From Thermanaerothrix solaris (lineage in GTDB: Bacteria > Chloroflexota > Anaerolineae > Anaerolineales > Anaerolineaceae): a stretch of DNA of 64,000 nt. Made by a program: the position numbers and the translations under genes. Under the pieces are notes generated by a model. It was not told the origin of the DNA, did not search any database, and was given only the letters and a program-made list of their open reading frames with translations. The first letter of the stretch is position 1; every line of letters starts with the position of its first letter. The stretch lies in the NCBI RefSeq assembly GCF_032334255.1, contig NZ_JAUHMF010000001.1, positions 1,726,367 through 1,790,366 on the forward strand, in the 5' to 3' direction. Of this stretch, positions 58,421-64,000 are shown in pieces.

Positions 58421-58734
58421 GCGCAACGCCCCGCTGGCAAGACTTGGATCGCCTGATCCATGAACCAGCGCGTTTGATGATCGTCACCCTGCTCTACGCG
58501 GTGGAAGAGGCCGATTTTCTTTACCTCTTACACGAAACCGGCCTGACCAAAGGTAACCTTTCCACCCATCTCAGCAAACTGGAAGAAGCCGGCTATGTGC
58601 GCATTACCAAGACATTCCGCGGCAAGATTCCGCGCACCCTGGTTGCGCTCACCCCAGAAGGGCGCCAGGCCTTTGAAACCTATCGCCAGCGCCTCAGCCA
58701 TCTGATCCACCCCCCGATCCAAGGAGACCCCTGA
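58417..58734 (+). CDS. Small winged-helix transcriptional regulator
   Basis: A 105-aa single-domain winged helix of the PF13601-like/MarR-type group: LDRLIHEPARLMIVTLLYAV, YLLHETGLTKGNLSTHLSKL, EEAGYVRITKTFRGKIPRT. Genes of this type commonly control adjacent ABC exporters. Overlaps neighbours on both sides. Confidence 0.86.
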   Translation: MSATPRWQDLDRLIHEPARLMIVTLLYAVEEADFLYLLHETGLTKGNLSTHLSKLEEAGYVRITKTFRGKIPRTLVALTPEGRQAFETYRQRLSHLIHPPIQGDP

Positions 58735-59678
58735 TGTTGGATTATGCCATTCGTACCGAACACTTGACTCGCACCTTTGGTTCCCTGCGCGCTGTGGATG
58801 ATCTCACCTTAGAGGTCCCGCGCGGGATCATCTTTGGTTTTCTCGGCCCCAACGGCGCCGGGAAGACCACCACCATCCGTCTTTTGCTGGGCTTACTGCC
58901 ACCCAGTGCCGGCACGGCCTGCGTCCTGGGGTACGATGTGATCACTCAAGCCGATGCCATCCGTGCCCGCTGTGGGGCCCTGTTAGAACATCCCGGTCTC
59001 TACGAACGCCTAAGTGCTGAAGACAATCTGGAATTCTTTGCCCGCGTAGCGCGTCTGCCCCGCGGTGAACGCCAGGCACGCATTCGCCAACTGCTCACCG
59101 ACCTGGGCTTGTGGGAACGCCGCCGTGAGACGGTCGCGACCTGGAGCCGCGGGATGAAGCAGAAACTGGCGATTGCCCGCGCCCTGCTCCACCGCCCGGA
59201 TTTACTGTTCCTGGATGAACCCACGGCCGGGTTAGATGCCGTATCGGCGGCGGCACTGCGCGAAGACCTGGCCAACCTGGCGCGTCAGGAAGGGATCACC
59301 ATTTTTCTTACCACCCACAACCTCAGCGAAGCAGAAAAACTCTGCCAGCAGGTCGCCGTGATTCGCTCTGGACGCCTGCTGGCGGTCGGCAGTCCGCACG
59401 AGCTCCAGAAACGCCGCGGCGAGCAGGTGCGCCTGGTGGTGGATGGGCTTTCAGAGGCTGTGCTGGATGGCTTGCGCCTTTCCTTTGGGGTTGAAGTTAT
59501 CCATGCCTCCCCTGATAATGGGGACCTGGTGCTCAACCTGGGCGCGCAGACATCAGTCGCCCCGCTGGTCACCTACCTGGTGCAGCACGGGGTAGCCGTG
59601 GAAGAGGTTCAGCGCGAACGCGCCAGTTTAGAAGAGGTCTTTTTGAGTCTGGTTCAGGAGAACAACCATGTGGCATGA
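58734..59678 (+). CDS. ABC transporter ATP-binding protein (DrrA/CcmA type)
   Basis: A 314-aa ATPase. Walker A GPNGAGKTT, Q-loop region, signature WSRGMKQKLAIARAL (SRGMKQK in place of LSGGQ, as in CcmA/DrrA proteins), Walker B LLFLDEPTAGLD and the switch His (LTTHNLSEAEKL). The C-terminal 90 residues are a regulatory extension. Drives the ABC-2 permease encoded next, with an 11-bp overlap. Confidence 0.93.
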   Translation: MLDYAIRTEHLTRTFGSLRAVDDLTLEVPRGIIFGFLGPNGAGKTTTIRLLLGLLPPSAGTACVLGYDVITQADAIRARCGALLEHPGLYERLSAEDNLEFFARVARLPRGERQARIRQLLTDLGLWERRRETVATWSRGMKQKLAIARALLHRPDLLFLDEPTAGLDAVSAAALREDLANLARQEGITIFLTTHNLSEAEKLCQQVAVIRSGRLLAVGSPHELQKRRGEQVRLVVDGLSEAVLDGLRLSFGVEVIHASPDNGDLVLNLGAQTSVAPLVTYLVQHGVAVEEVQRERASLEEVFLSLVQENNHVA

Positions 59679-60399
59679 TTTACAAACCATGATTTGGAAA
59701 GAATGGAAGGAACTTTTTACCTCTCGGAGTACCGGGCGGGGCACCCTACTCTCCACGCTGATCATTCTCTTCGTCCTGGGGGTGTTCATGCCTTTACAAG
59801 TGGGTGAGGAGTGGTTTACCCAACCGCTCACCGTGGTGGTATGGGCCTGGATGCCCATTTTCCTCACGCTAGGGATGGTCACCGATTCCTTCGCCGGTGA
59901 ACGCGAGCGCCACACACTGGAAACCCTACTGGCGACCCGCCTGCCCGATCTTGCCATTCTGTTGGGGAAGATTTTGTCCGCCGTGCTTTATGGCTGGGGG
60001 ATAGCCATACTCAGTCTGCTGCTGGCGGCGTTGACCCTCAACCTCAGCTTGAAAGGCGGTCCGTACTTCTATGCGCCTGAATTTTTCGCCGCGGCATTGG
60101 GGTTCAGCCTGCTCAGTACGGTGCTGTTCGCGGCGCTCGGAGTGCTATCGTCACTGCGCGCGGCAACAGCCCGCCAGGCTTACCAGCGCTTGAGCCTGAT
60201 CCTGTTGGGGCTTTACTTCCTGCCGTTTATGATCCAGTTTCTCCCCACCGACCTGCGGGCGCGCATTCTTGAAGCCCTGATGGGCCTGGATTGGCGGGGA
60301 ATGATGCTGGCGCTGGGCGGGGTGTTGGTGGTGCTGGATGTGGGGGTATTGGGGGTGTGCGTCCGGCGCTTCCAGCGCTCGCGCCTGCTGTTGGATTAG
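59668..60399 (+). CDS. ABC-2 type permease
   Basis: A 243-aa membrane protein with six helices, ABC-2 type (MIWKEWKELFTSRSTGRGT at the N-terminus, TDSFAGERERHTLETLLATR, a conserved loop of this family). Forms the channel of the exporter. Cargo unknown. The gene ends about 220 bp before the tRNA-Lys promoter -10. Confidence 0.88.
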   Translation: MWHDLQTMIWKEWKELFTSRSTGRGTLLSTLIILFVLGVFMPLQVGEEWFTQPLTVVVWAWMPIFLTLGMVTDSFAGERERHTLETLLATRLPDLAILLGKILSAVLYGWGIAILSLLLAALTLNLSLKGGPYFYAPEFFAAALGFSLLSTVLFAALGVLSSLRAATARQAYQRLSLILLGLYFLPFMIQFLPTDLRARILEALMGLDWRGMMLALGGVLVVLDVGVLGVCVRRFQRSRLLLD

Positions 60400-60595
60400 G
60401 TGCAGCCCAGGTCCACACGTTCGCCCAGACCTTTTTGGGAGATGCTTAAAAAGGGGAACTCGCCTTCGTCATCTGCAGCACTGCGTTAGTTCCACATTGA
60501 ACCATGATCCCAATTTTATGGGTATTCACGGGTGGTTATGCCCCTCGGGGTGGGGAGGTTTTCCCCGGCCGCTTTGGGCGCGTCTTGCACCTGCA

Positions 60596-60623
60596 TTGAC
60601 ACACCGCCCAGAATCGGTATAAT
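60596..60623 (+). promoter_or_regulatory. Promoter of tRNA-Lys
   Basis: TTGACA (60596-60601), a 16-bp spacer and TATAAT (60618-60623), 24 bp before the tRNA. Confidence 0.8.
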
Positions 60624-60647
60624 AAAGGATGCTGGACGAAGTGTTAC

Positions 60648-60720
<73 letters not shown>

Positions 60721-60758
60721 CCTCATAATTTGAACCTTATCAACCCGCAAGTTCTAAA

Positions 60759-60791
60759 CCCGTCAAGACGCCGGTTGACGGGCTTTGTTTT
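60759..60791 (+). terminator. Terminator after tRNA-Lys
   Basis: CCCGTCAA/TTGACGGG (60759-60766/60775-60782) followed by CTTTGTTTT. Confidence 0.75.
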
Positions 60792-60804
60792 CAAACCGGG
60801 AGAT

Positions 60805-60829
60805 GCCAGGGGTATCAAGTACCCCTGGC
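60805..60829. repeat. Perfect 10-bp inverted repeat
   Basis: GCCAGGGGTA and TACCCCTGGC around TCAAG, 38 bp before the HTH gene. No T-run; could be an operator or part of an attachment region. Confidence 0.5.
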
Positions 60830-60866
60830 AAGTCCCGTCAAAGGCCGCAGATTCCTGAAATCTCAA

Positions 60867-61337
60867 ATGGTTGCTCTTCCCACTCTAATCCCCCTTTCCG
60901 AAGCCGCCCGCAAGTATGGGCTGGACGAGGCTCGCTTGCGTGACTTGGTGGAGAAGGGTAAAATCCGAGCAGGAATATTCCCCGGTTCGGATGAGGTGCT
61001 CGTGAGCGAGGATGAGGTGAGAAGCGAAGCCATCCAGGAAAAAGGTCTCCGCAAAGAGGATTTGCCGGAGTATCAGAAGCACGCAGAAAAGCGTGGAAGG
61101 CCTATTTGGATTAGCGAGGCGGCGAGGAGATATGGTATTCCACACCAAACAATTATTCGGTGGGTTAAGTGTGGTTATATAAAACAATTGGGTGTAGATA
61201 GAAACAAAGTTCTCATAGACGAGGCAGATATTGCTTATTGTTCTGAAATATACAAAAAACGCGGAAGACAAGGAAGAGTGTTATTCAACCCTGATGGAAC
61301 ACCCTACAAACCAAAAACAGGTCCATTAGCCATGTAG
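60867..61337 (+). CDS. Protein with two helix-turn-helix (excisionase/MerR-like) domains
   Basis: A 156-aa DNA-binding protein. Two related HTH units: IPLSEAARKYGLDEARLRDL with VEKGKIRAGIFPG at about 7-40, and WISEAARRYGIPHQTIIRW with VKCGYIKQLGVDRNKVLID at about 80-120. They resemble Xis/MerR-type HTH_17 modules, which recognise DNA in phages and integrative elements. The last part is AT-rich in codon use. The ribosome site is weak. A terminator follows directly. It might bind the 26-bp palindrome 30 bp downstream of its gene; this is inference. Confidence 0.78.
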   Translation: MVALPTLIPLSEAARKYGLDEARLRDLVEKGKIRAGIFPGSDEVLVSEDEVRSEAIQEKGLRKEDLPEYQKHAEKRGRPIWISEAARRYGIPHQTIIRWVKCGYIKQLGVDRNKVLIDEADIAYCSEIYKKRGRQGRVLFNPDGTPYKPKTGPLAM

Positions 61338-61359
61338 CGGCAGAAAGCCGCTTTTTTTT
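61336..61359 (+). terminator. Terminator of the double-HTH gene
   Basis: AGCGGC/GCCGCT with an AGAAA loop, followed by eight Ts including the last stem base. It overlaps the stop codon region. Confidence 0.9.
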
Positions 61360-61368
61360 ATTTTTAAT

Positions 61369-61409
61369 CTGCACAAGTATTGACACTTGTGCAGAATTTA
61401 TGTTATACT
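61369..61409 (+). promoter_or_regulatory. Strong promoter overlapped by a 26-bp palindrome
   Basis: CTGCACAAGT (61369-61378) and ACTTGTGCAG (61385-61394) are perfect inverted repeats around ATTGAC. The -35 TTGACA (61380-61385) sits in the centre and -10 TATACT at 61404-61409 (18-bp spacer). A dimeric repressor bound here would block this promoter, which reads into the structured non-coding block. Confidence 0.7.
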
Positions 61410-61415
61410 CCTCAT

Positions 61416-62172
61416 AGCACCTTTCCAAACCACCTGCTAACTGCCCCGACAAATACAACGCCCCGCCGGGCGTTGTGCGCCCGACAGGGCGCTCCGTGAG
61501 CCGTGTGGGTGCACGCTCACGGTCGAGGCAAGCAAACCAACTGCTCACCTCATCTGCGATTGTAGCATGAGATGACAGCCCTCTGCAAGCCTCTCACAAG
61601 GAATGTGATTTGCAGAGGGCTTTGTGTTTCCCGTGCGGTGTTGGCTCAAAGCCTTTCAGGCGGCAGGTGCGTGAGGGCGGGTTCAAGTCCCGCCCGCCTG
61701 AATTCCGTTTTTGCCACGCTAACGTCGGCCGTGTAGGGAGGCGGGAGCGGGGCTGAGTCATCAGCACCTGGCGGGGCAAGGGACGGGGAGCCCTTGTCTG
61801 ACGGAGCGGCAGGTGAGACCGGCGGAAGCCTGCCGGGGGACGTGACAGCCGGGAGAGACCGGCACATTCAGCACCTTACCAGTTGAGCATGATCCATCTC
61901 CAATCCAACCGCCGAAGGTGGGCAGGAGGCTCCCCGATCCTGCGGTGGGTGCAAGTCCCACCCGGTTGGACTGCCAAACCTGTCGGGGTCGTTGCCCCAA
62001 CAACGGGCAGGTGCAGCCCGGCGCACCCTGGCCAGCGCCGGGAAACAGGCAGGGTGACAGCCCGGAGAGACGGGCATGCAGAGGGGTTGGGGCTGAATCG
62101 GCCCAGCGAAGGCGAGGCAGACCCTCAAAGAGCCGGACGTGCGCGAGGGCAACCCCTCTGCCACTTCACCAC
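61416..62172 (+). ncRNA. Structured non-coding RNA block with two related tRNA-like units, family not recognised
   Basis: About 750 nt with no plausible gene and dense secondary structure. The 5' part has hairpins at 61458-61477, 61477-61492 and 61494-61522 and a 12-bp stem at 61577-61621 followed by TTGTGTTTC (possible partial terminator). Unit A (about 61655-61864): a 9-bp acceptor-like stem (61655-61663/61694-61702) stacked on a T-arm-like hairpin with loop TTCAAGT, several helices, then hairpin GCCGG-GAGAGA-CCGGC. Unit B (about 61904-62076): an 8-bp acceptor-like stem, a 6-bp middle arm, a T-arm-like hairpin with loop TGCAAGT, a predicted pseudoknot and GCCCG-GAGAGA-CGGGC. A 12-bp long-range stem (62078-62089/62150-62161) closes the block before tRNA-Met. 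Transcription is assumed from the promoter at 61380. Confidence 0.6.
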
Positions 62173-62244
62173 GCGGGAGTAGCTCAACGGAAGAGCGGCG
62201 GCGTCATGAGCCGCAGGGTGAGGGTTCGAATCCCTCTTCCCGTT
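62173..62244 (+). tRNA. tRNA-Met (anticodon CAT)
   Basis: Acceptor GCGGGAG (62173-62179) with TTCCCGT (62237-62243), two G-T pairs. Anticodon stem GCGGC/GCCGC, loop GTCATGA, CAT at 62205-62207. T loop TTCGAAT. No encoded CCA. Its starting base pair is G-T, which is weak; it could also be a tRNA-Ile with modified CAT. It lies 11 nt after the structured RNA block and 16 nt before the next gene. Confidence 0.85.
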
Positions 62245-62260
62245 CTGGGAGTGAGCAACC

Positions 62261-62776
62261 ATGAAAATCAGAATGCCGCTGGAAGAAGCCGAACGAATTG
62301 CGCTGAAATACGCCGAAATGCTTGCGCCAAAATGCGAGAGGGTCGAGATCGCCGGGAGTATTCGGCGGCGCAAGGCAGAGGTGGGAGACATTGAGATGGT
62401 GGCAAAGCCGCTGCCTGCGTTTGACCTGTTTGGCTCTCCGAATGGCTATCACGATCTTTCCATACCGTTACCAGCGGTCAAGGACGGGCAACGATACAAG
62501 CAGTACACCCTGCCCGAAGGAATACATCTTGACCTGTTCATCGTTTTACCCCCGGCACAATGGGGAGTAATCTTTGCTCTGCGCACCGGCGGAGCAGAGT
62601 TCTCTCGTAAACTGGTCACGGCGAAACGATACGGCGGTTACCTGCCGTCTGCTTACGTGGTGAGAGACGGCGCGGTTCATCGTGTTGATACCGGGGAGAT
62701 CATCCCTACCCCCGAAGAAATTGATTTTTTCAATCTCTGTGAACTGGGCTGGATCAAGCCCGAAGAGAGGAATTGA
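62261..62776 (+). CDS. Stand-alone DNA polymerase beta-type nucleotidyltransferase
   Basis: A 171-aa protein with the Pol-beta palm motif VEIAGSIRRRKAEVGDIEMV: Gly-Ser, then two acidic metal ligands (D..E). Later parts (LDLFIVLPPAQWGVIFAL) carry a third acidic residue, and the C-terminus (GEIIPTPEEIDFFNLCELGW) matches the end of PolX polymerases. The thumb and fingers domains are missing or very short, so it is a minimal nucleotidyltransferase of the type seen in phage genomes. Substrate unknown; tRNA or DNA ends are possible. GGGAG precedes the ATG and the tRNA is immediately upstream. Confidence 0.85.
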   Translation: MKIRMPLEEAERIALKYAEMLAPKCERVEIAGSIRRRKAEVGDIEMVAKPLPAFDLFGSPNGYHDLSIPLPAVKDGQRYKQYTLPEGIHLDLFIVLPPAQWGVIFALRTGGAEFSRKLVTAKRYGGYLPSAYVVRDGAVHRVDTGEIIPTPEEIDFFNLCELGWIKPEERN

Positions 62777-62802
62777 ACATGCTCGAATCCGTGAGGTGAG
62801 AG

Positions 62803-62937
62803 ATGAGAGAGACCTTTTTCGATCTGAAAGCCAAAGTGTTTCAAATCAAGCTCGGTCATTTCCTTCTTGTTATCTGGAAAACTGATTCCCGCTGGCGTTT
62901 TGCGATCTACATCGGCCACCGCCGGTTTGCCCATTAG
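62803..62937 (+). CDS. Small ORF, 44 aa
   Basis: ATG at 62803 preceded by GAGGTGAG, stop at 62935. The protein is basic and aromatic (RETFFDLKAKVFQIKLGHF, LLVIWKTDSRWRFAIYIGH). No family recognised. The ribosome site and tight placement between genes on the same strand support it. Confidence 0.5.
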   Translation: MRETFFDLKAKVFQIKLGHFLLVIWKTDSRWRFAIYIGHRRFAH

Positions 62938-62958
62938 AGGTGAGAAAGGAGGCGTGAT

Positions 62959-63345
62959 TTGAGGCGAGCCATTATCTTGACCCTCGTTCTAGTTCTTCTG
63001 GTCATCCAATCCTTGACGGCAATCGCGCAGTCCTCGGCGCCGGGAGCAACAGCGACGATGGAGGCGATTCGGGCGACCGAAGCGGCACGGTCGGCTCTGG
63101 GGATGGAAAAGGAATTGCCGGCAAATGATTTCACCCCGTTGGTGACATTCCTCATGGGGTTGGTGATGGCAGGGGTGGTGATGGCTCTGATGAGATCCGA
63201 AATTGTATCTGTGTTTTATCGAGGAAAACGTCCAGGATCACCAGCAGATCATCCGATTTCCACTGAAGGTGAGGCTGAGCGTCAAGAAGAGCCATTGGAA
63301 CTTCATAGAGGTAAATTCCATAAGAGCTTTCTTGAGGAGCGATGA
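62959..63345 (+). CDS. Small membrane protein with N-terminal signal
   Basis: A 128-aa protein from TTG 62959, eight bases after AAAGGAGG (the GTG nearby runs into a stop at once). N-terminal signal-like helix (AIILTLVLVLLVIQSLTAIA), an Ala-rich helix, a second membrane helix (LVTFLMGLVMAGVVMALM) and a hydrophilic tail. This fits holin-like or other small phage membrane proteins but is not diagnostic. The last 194 bp overlap a gene on the opposite strand, so the tail may be non-native. Confidence 0.55.
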   Translation: MRRAIILTLVLVLLVIQSLTAIAQSSAPGATATMEAIRATEAARSALGMEKELPANDFTPLVTFLMGLVMAGVVMALMRSEIVSVFYRGKRPGSPADHPISTEGEAERQEEPLELHRGKFHKSFLEER

Positions 63346-63766
63346 CCGGTTTAGGTTCAAGGGGAAAGCCATCGCAGTCTTGCTGGGCTGGAACGACGAG
63401 TTTTTGTGGTTTGTACTTTGTTTCTATCATATCGTAAAGGGCAATATTCCATCCTAGGAGGTGCTTAGAGTGATTGGTGATTTGTGGGAGCAATTCAAGG
63501 AACAGATAACCGGTAGCCCATGGGCGCTCACCAAGGCAATGATCCAGAACACGGGCCCGCAAAACCGCGAATTCCACCCCTTTAGCCGATGCTTTCTCAG
63601 GGTATAAGCCATGAGCTTGAGATAAGATGTAGGCCTGAAACGGCGGGGTGGGAGAGGGGCTAAAGGTAATGCGTGCAGAAGAAGTGATAGAAGCAAGCAA
63701 TGAATTGAATCCCATGCCAATTAGAAAGGAAGTGACGGTGAGAACAAGCAAAAATCGTCCTTTCAT
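63152..63766 (-). CDS. Predicted secreted protein, unknown function
   Basis: A 204-aa protein with a signal-like N-terminus (GRFLLVLTVTSFLIGMGF) and an AAAGGA site before ATG 63766. The mature part has mixed alpha/beta features with two Cys and a Pro-rich C-terminus (PSPPLPSPTP). No family recognised. It converges with the small membrane protein gene and overlaps it by 194 bp, which is unusual; one of the two may end earlier in the real annotation. Confidence 0.5.
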   Translation of the reverse strand: MKGRFLLVLTVTSFLIGMGFNSLLASITSSARITFSPSPTPPFQAYILSQAHGLYPEKASAKGVEFAVLRARVLDHCLGERPWATGYLFLELLPQITNHSKHLLGWNIALYDMIETKYKPQKLVVPAQQDCDGFPLEPKPVIAPQESSYGIYLYEVPMALLDAQPHLQWKSDDLLVILDVFLDKTQIQFRISSEPSPPLPSPTP

Positions 63767-63939
63767 TGGGGCAGATTCCTTTGTGTGTATTGGGATCAGA
63801 TCAACGTGATTCTATCCTCTCTTCTAAGACCCAATGCTATCACTAAATGAGAAAAGCGAAAGCCATTTTGCTAAAAGTCAATTGTGCTTTTTGTTAGTAA
63901 TCTTTGAAAAAGCCATTCACAAATTTCAAGGAGTGAACC

Positions 63940-64000
63940 ATGCTTGAAGTTCAACTGATCGGCAATCTAGGTCAAGACCCTGAAGCCCGCTACACGGCAG
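63940..64000 (+). CDS. ssb: Single-stranded DNA-binding protein (5' end only)
   Basis: An AAGGAG site and ATG 63940 begin a frame LEVQLIGNLGQDPEARYTA that runs off the window. This is the N-terminal strand of bacterial or phage SSB (usual pattern N..LIGNLG.DPE.RYT). Coats single-stranded DNA in replication and repair. Whether it belongs to the host or to a mobile element cannot be decided. Confidence 0.85.
   Translation, partial: MLEVQLIGNLGQDPEARYTA

Noticed and set aside
61476..61560. Possible 5' end of a group II intron (GTGCGCCC start and nearby hairpins)
   Set aside because: No catalytic domain V hairpin and no reverse transcriptase could be found downstream within the block, so the similarity is not enough.
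61655..61702. A normal tRNA at unit A
   Set aside because: Only acceptor and T-arm equivalents are present; 13 nt replace the D and anticodon arms, so it cannot be a standard tRNA.
61810..61870. Possible cobalamin riboswitch (B12-box-like AGCCGGGAGAGACCGGCA)
   Set aside because: The other conserved boxes are missing or in the wrong order, the element occurs twice, and no B12-related gene follows.

Overview
The window looks like a chromosomal segment of a Chloroflexota bacterium, most likely of the Anaerolineae/Caldilineae type. This is an inference from gene content and style: a split alternative-complex-III operon, many Pro/Thr-rich lipoproteins, large exoproteins with PPC domains, one exoprotein ending in the residues YLPLVRR, and GC-rich coding sequence. 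No rRNA is present, so the assignment cannot be confirmed here. Three stretches are clearly more AT-rich than the rest: the left end (1-2500), an exoprotein gene (36235-39476) and parts of the right end (60900-64000).

Left to right: an LplA/LplB-type oligosaccharide ABC importer with a LacI-type operator (1-2230); an ArsR regulator with an MFS exporter, an OsmC protein and a lipoprotein (2528-5988); a CRISPR locus (6034-14279) with cas6, cas1, cas2 and an 18-repeat array but no effector genes, and with a 3.8-kb exoprotein gene on the opposite strand between cas6 and cas1; tRNA-Ser(GGA); a four-gene operon of uncertain role pairing CARDB-like proteins with a zinc-dependent phospholipase-C-like protein (14902-19860); a seven-gene respiratory operon of alternative-complex-III type (19948-26881); then antiporter, LysM lipoprotein, MntH and UspA genes.

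From 32117 to 36173 lies a signalling or envelope operon: DUF4388 protein, Ras-like GTPase, alpha/beta hydrolase, V4R-like protein and left-handed beta-helix protein. It is followed by a repeat-rich exoprotein, recF-def-(CNB/PH membrane protein), an M32 carboxypeptidase, a serA-like dehydrogenase, a DICT-domain protein, a TspO-like protein, a gene probably truncated by a nonsense codon, further lipoprotein and small regulatory genes, and a ChrA half-transporter. 51460-57612 is a complete sgc-type PTS operon (EIIA, epimerase, SgcQ, SgcX, EIIC, EIIB, one unassigned gene, DeoR regulator). 57773-60399 is an ABC-2 exporter operon with its own small regulator.

The right end (about 60650-64000) follows tRNA-Lys(CTT) and looks like the edge of an integrated or phage-like element: a double-HTH protein, a strong promoter overlapped by a 26-bp palindrome, about 750 nt of highly structured non-coding sequence, tRNA-Met(CAT), a stand-alone Pol-beta-type nucleotidyltransferase, small membrane or secreted proteins and the start of ssb. 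The non-coding block holds two related units, each opening with a tRNA-like acceptor/T-arm module. Both carry a 23-nt hairpin motif that differs only by one compensatory base-pair swap. I consider this the best candidate for something undescribed in the window.
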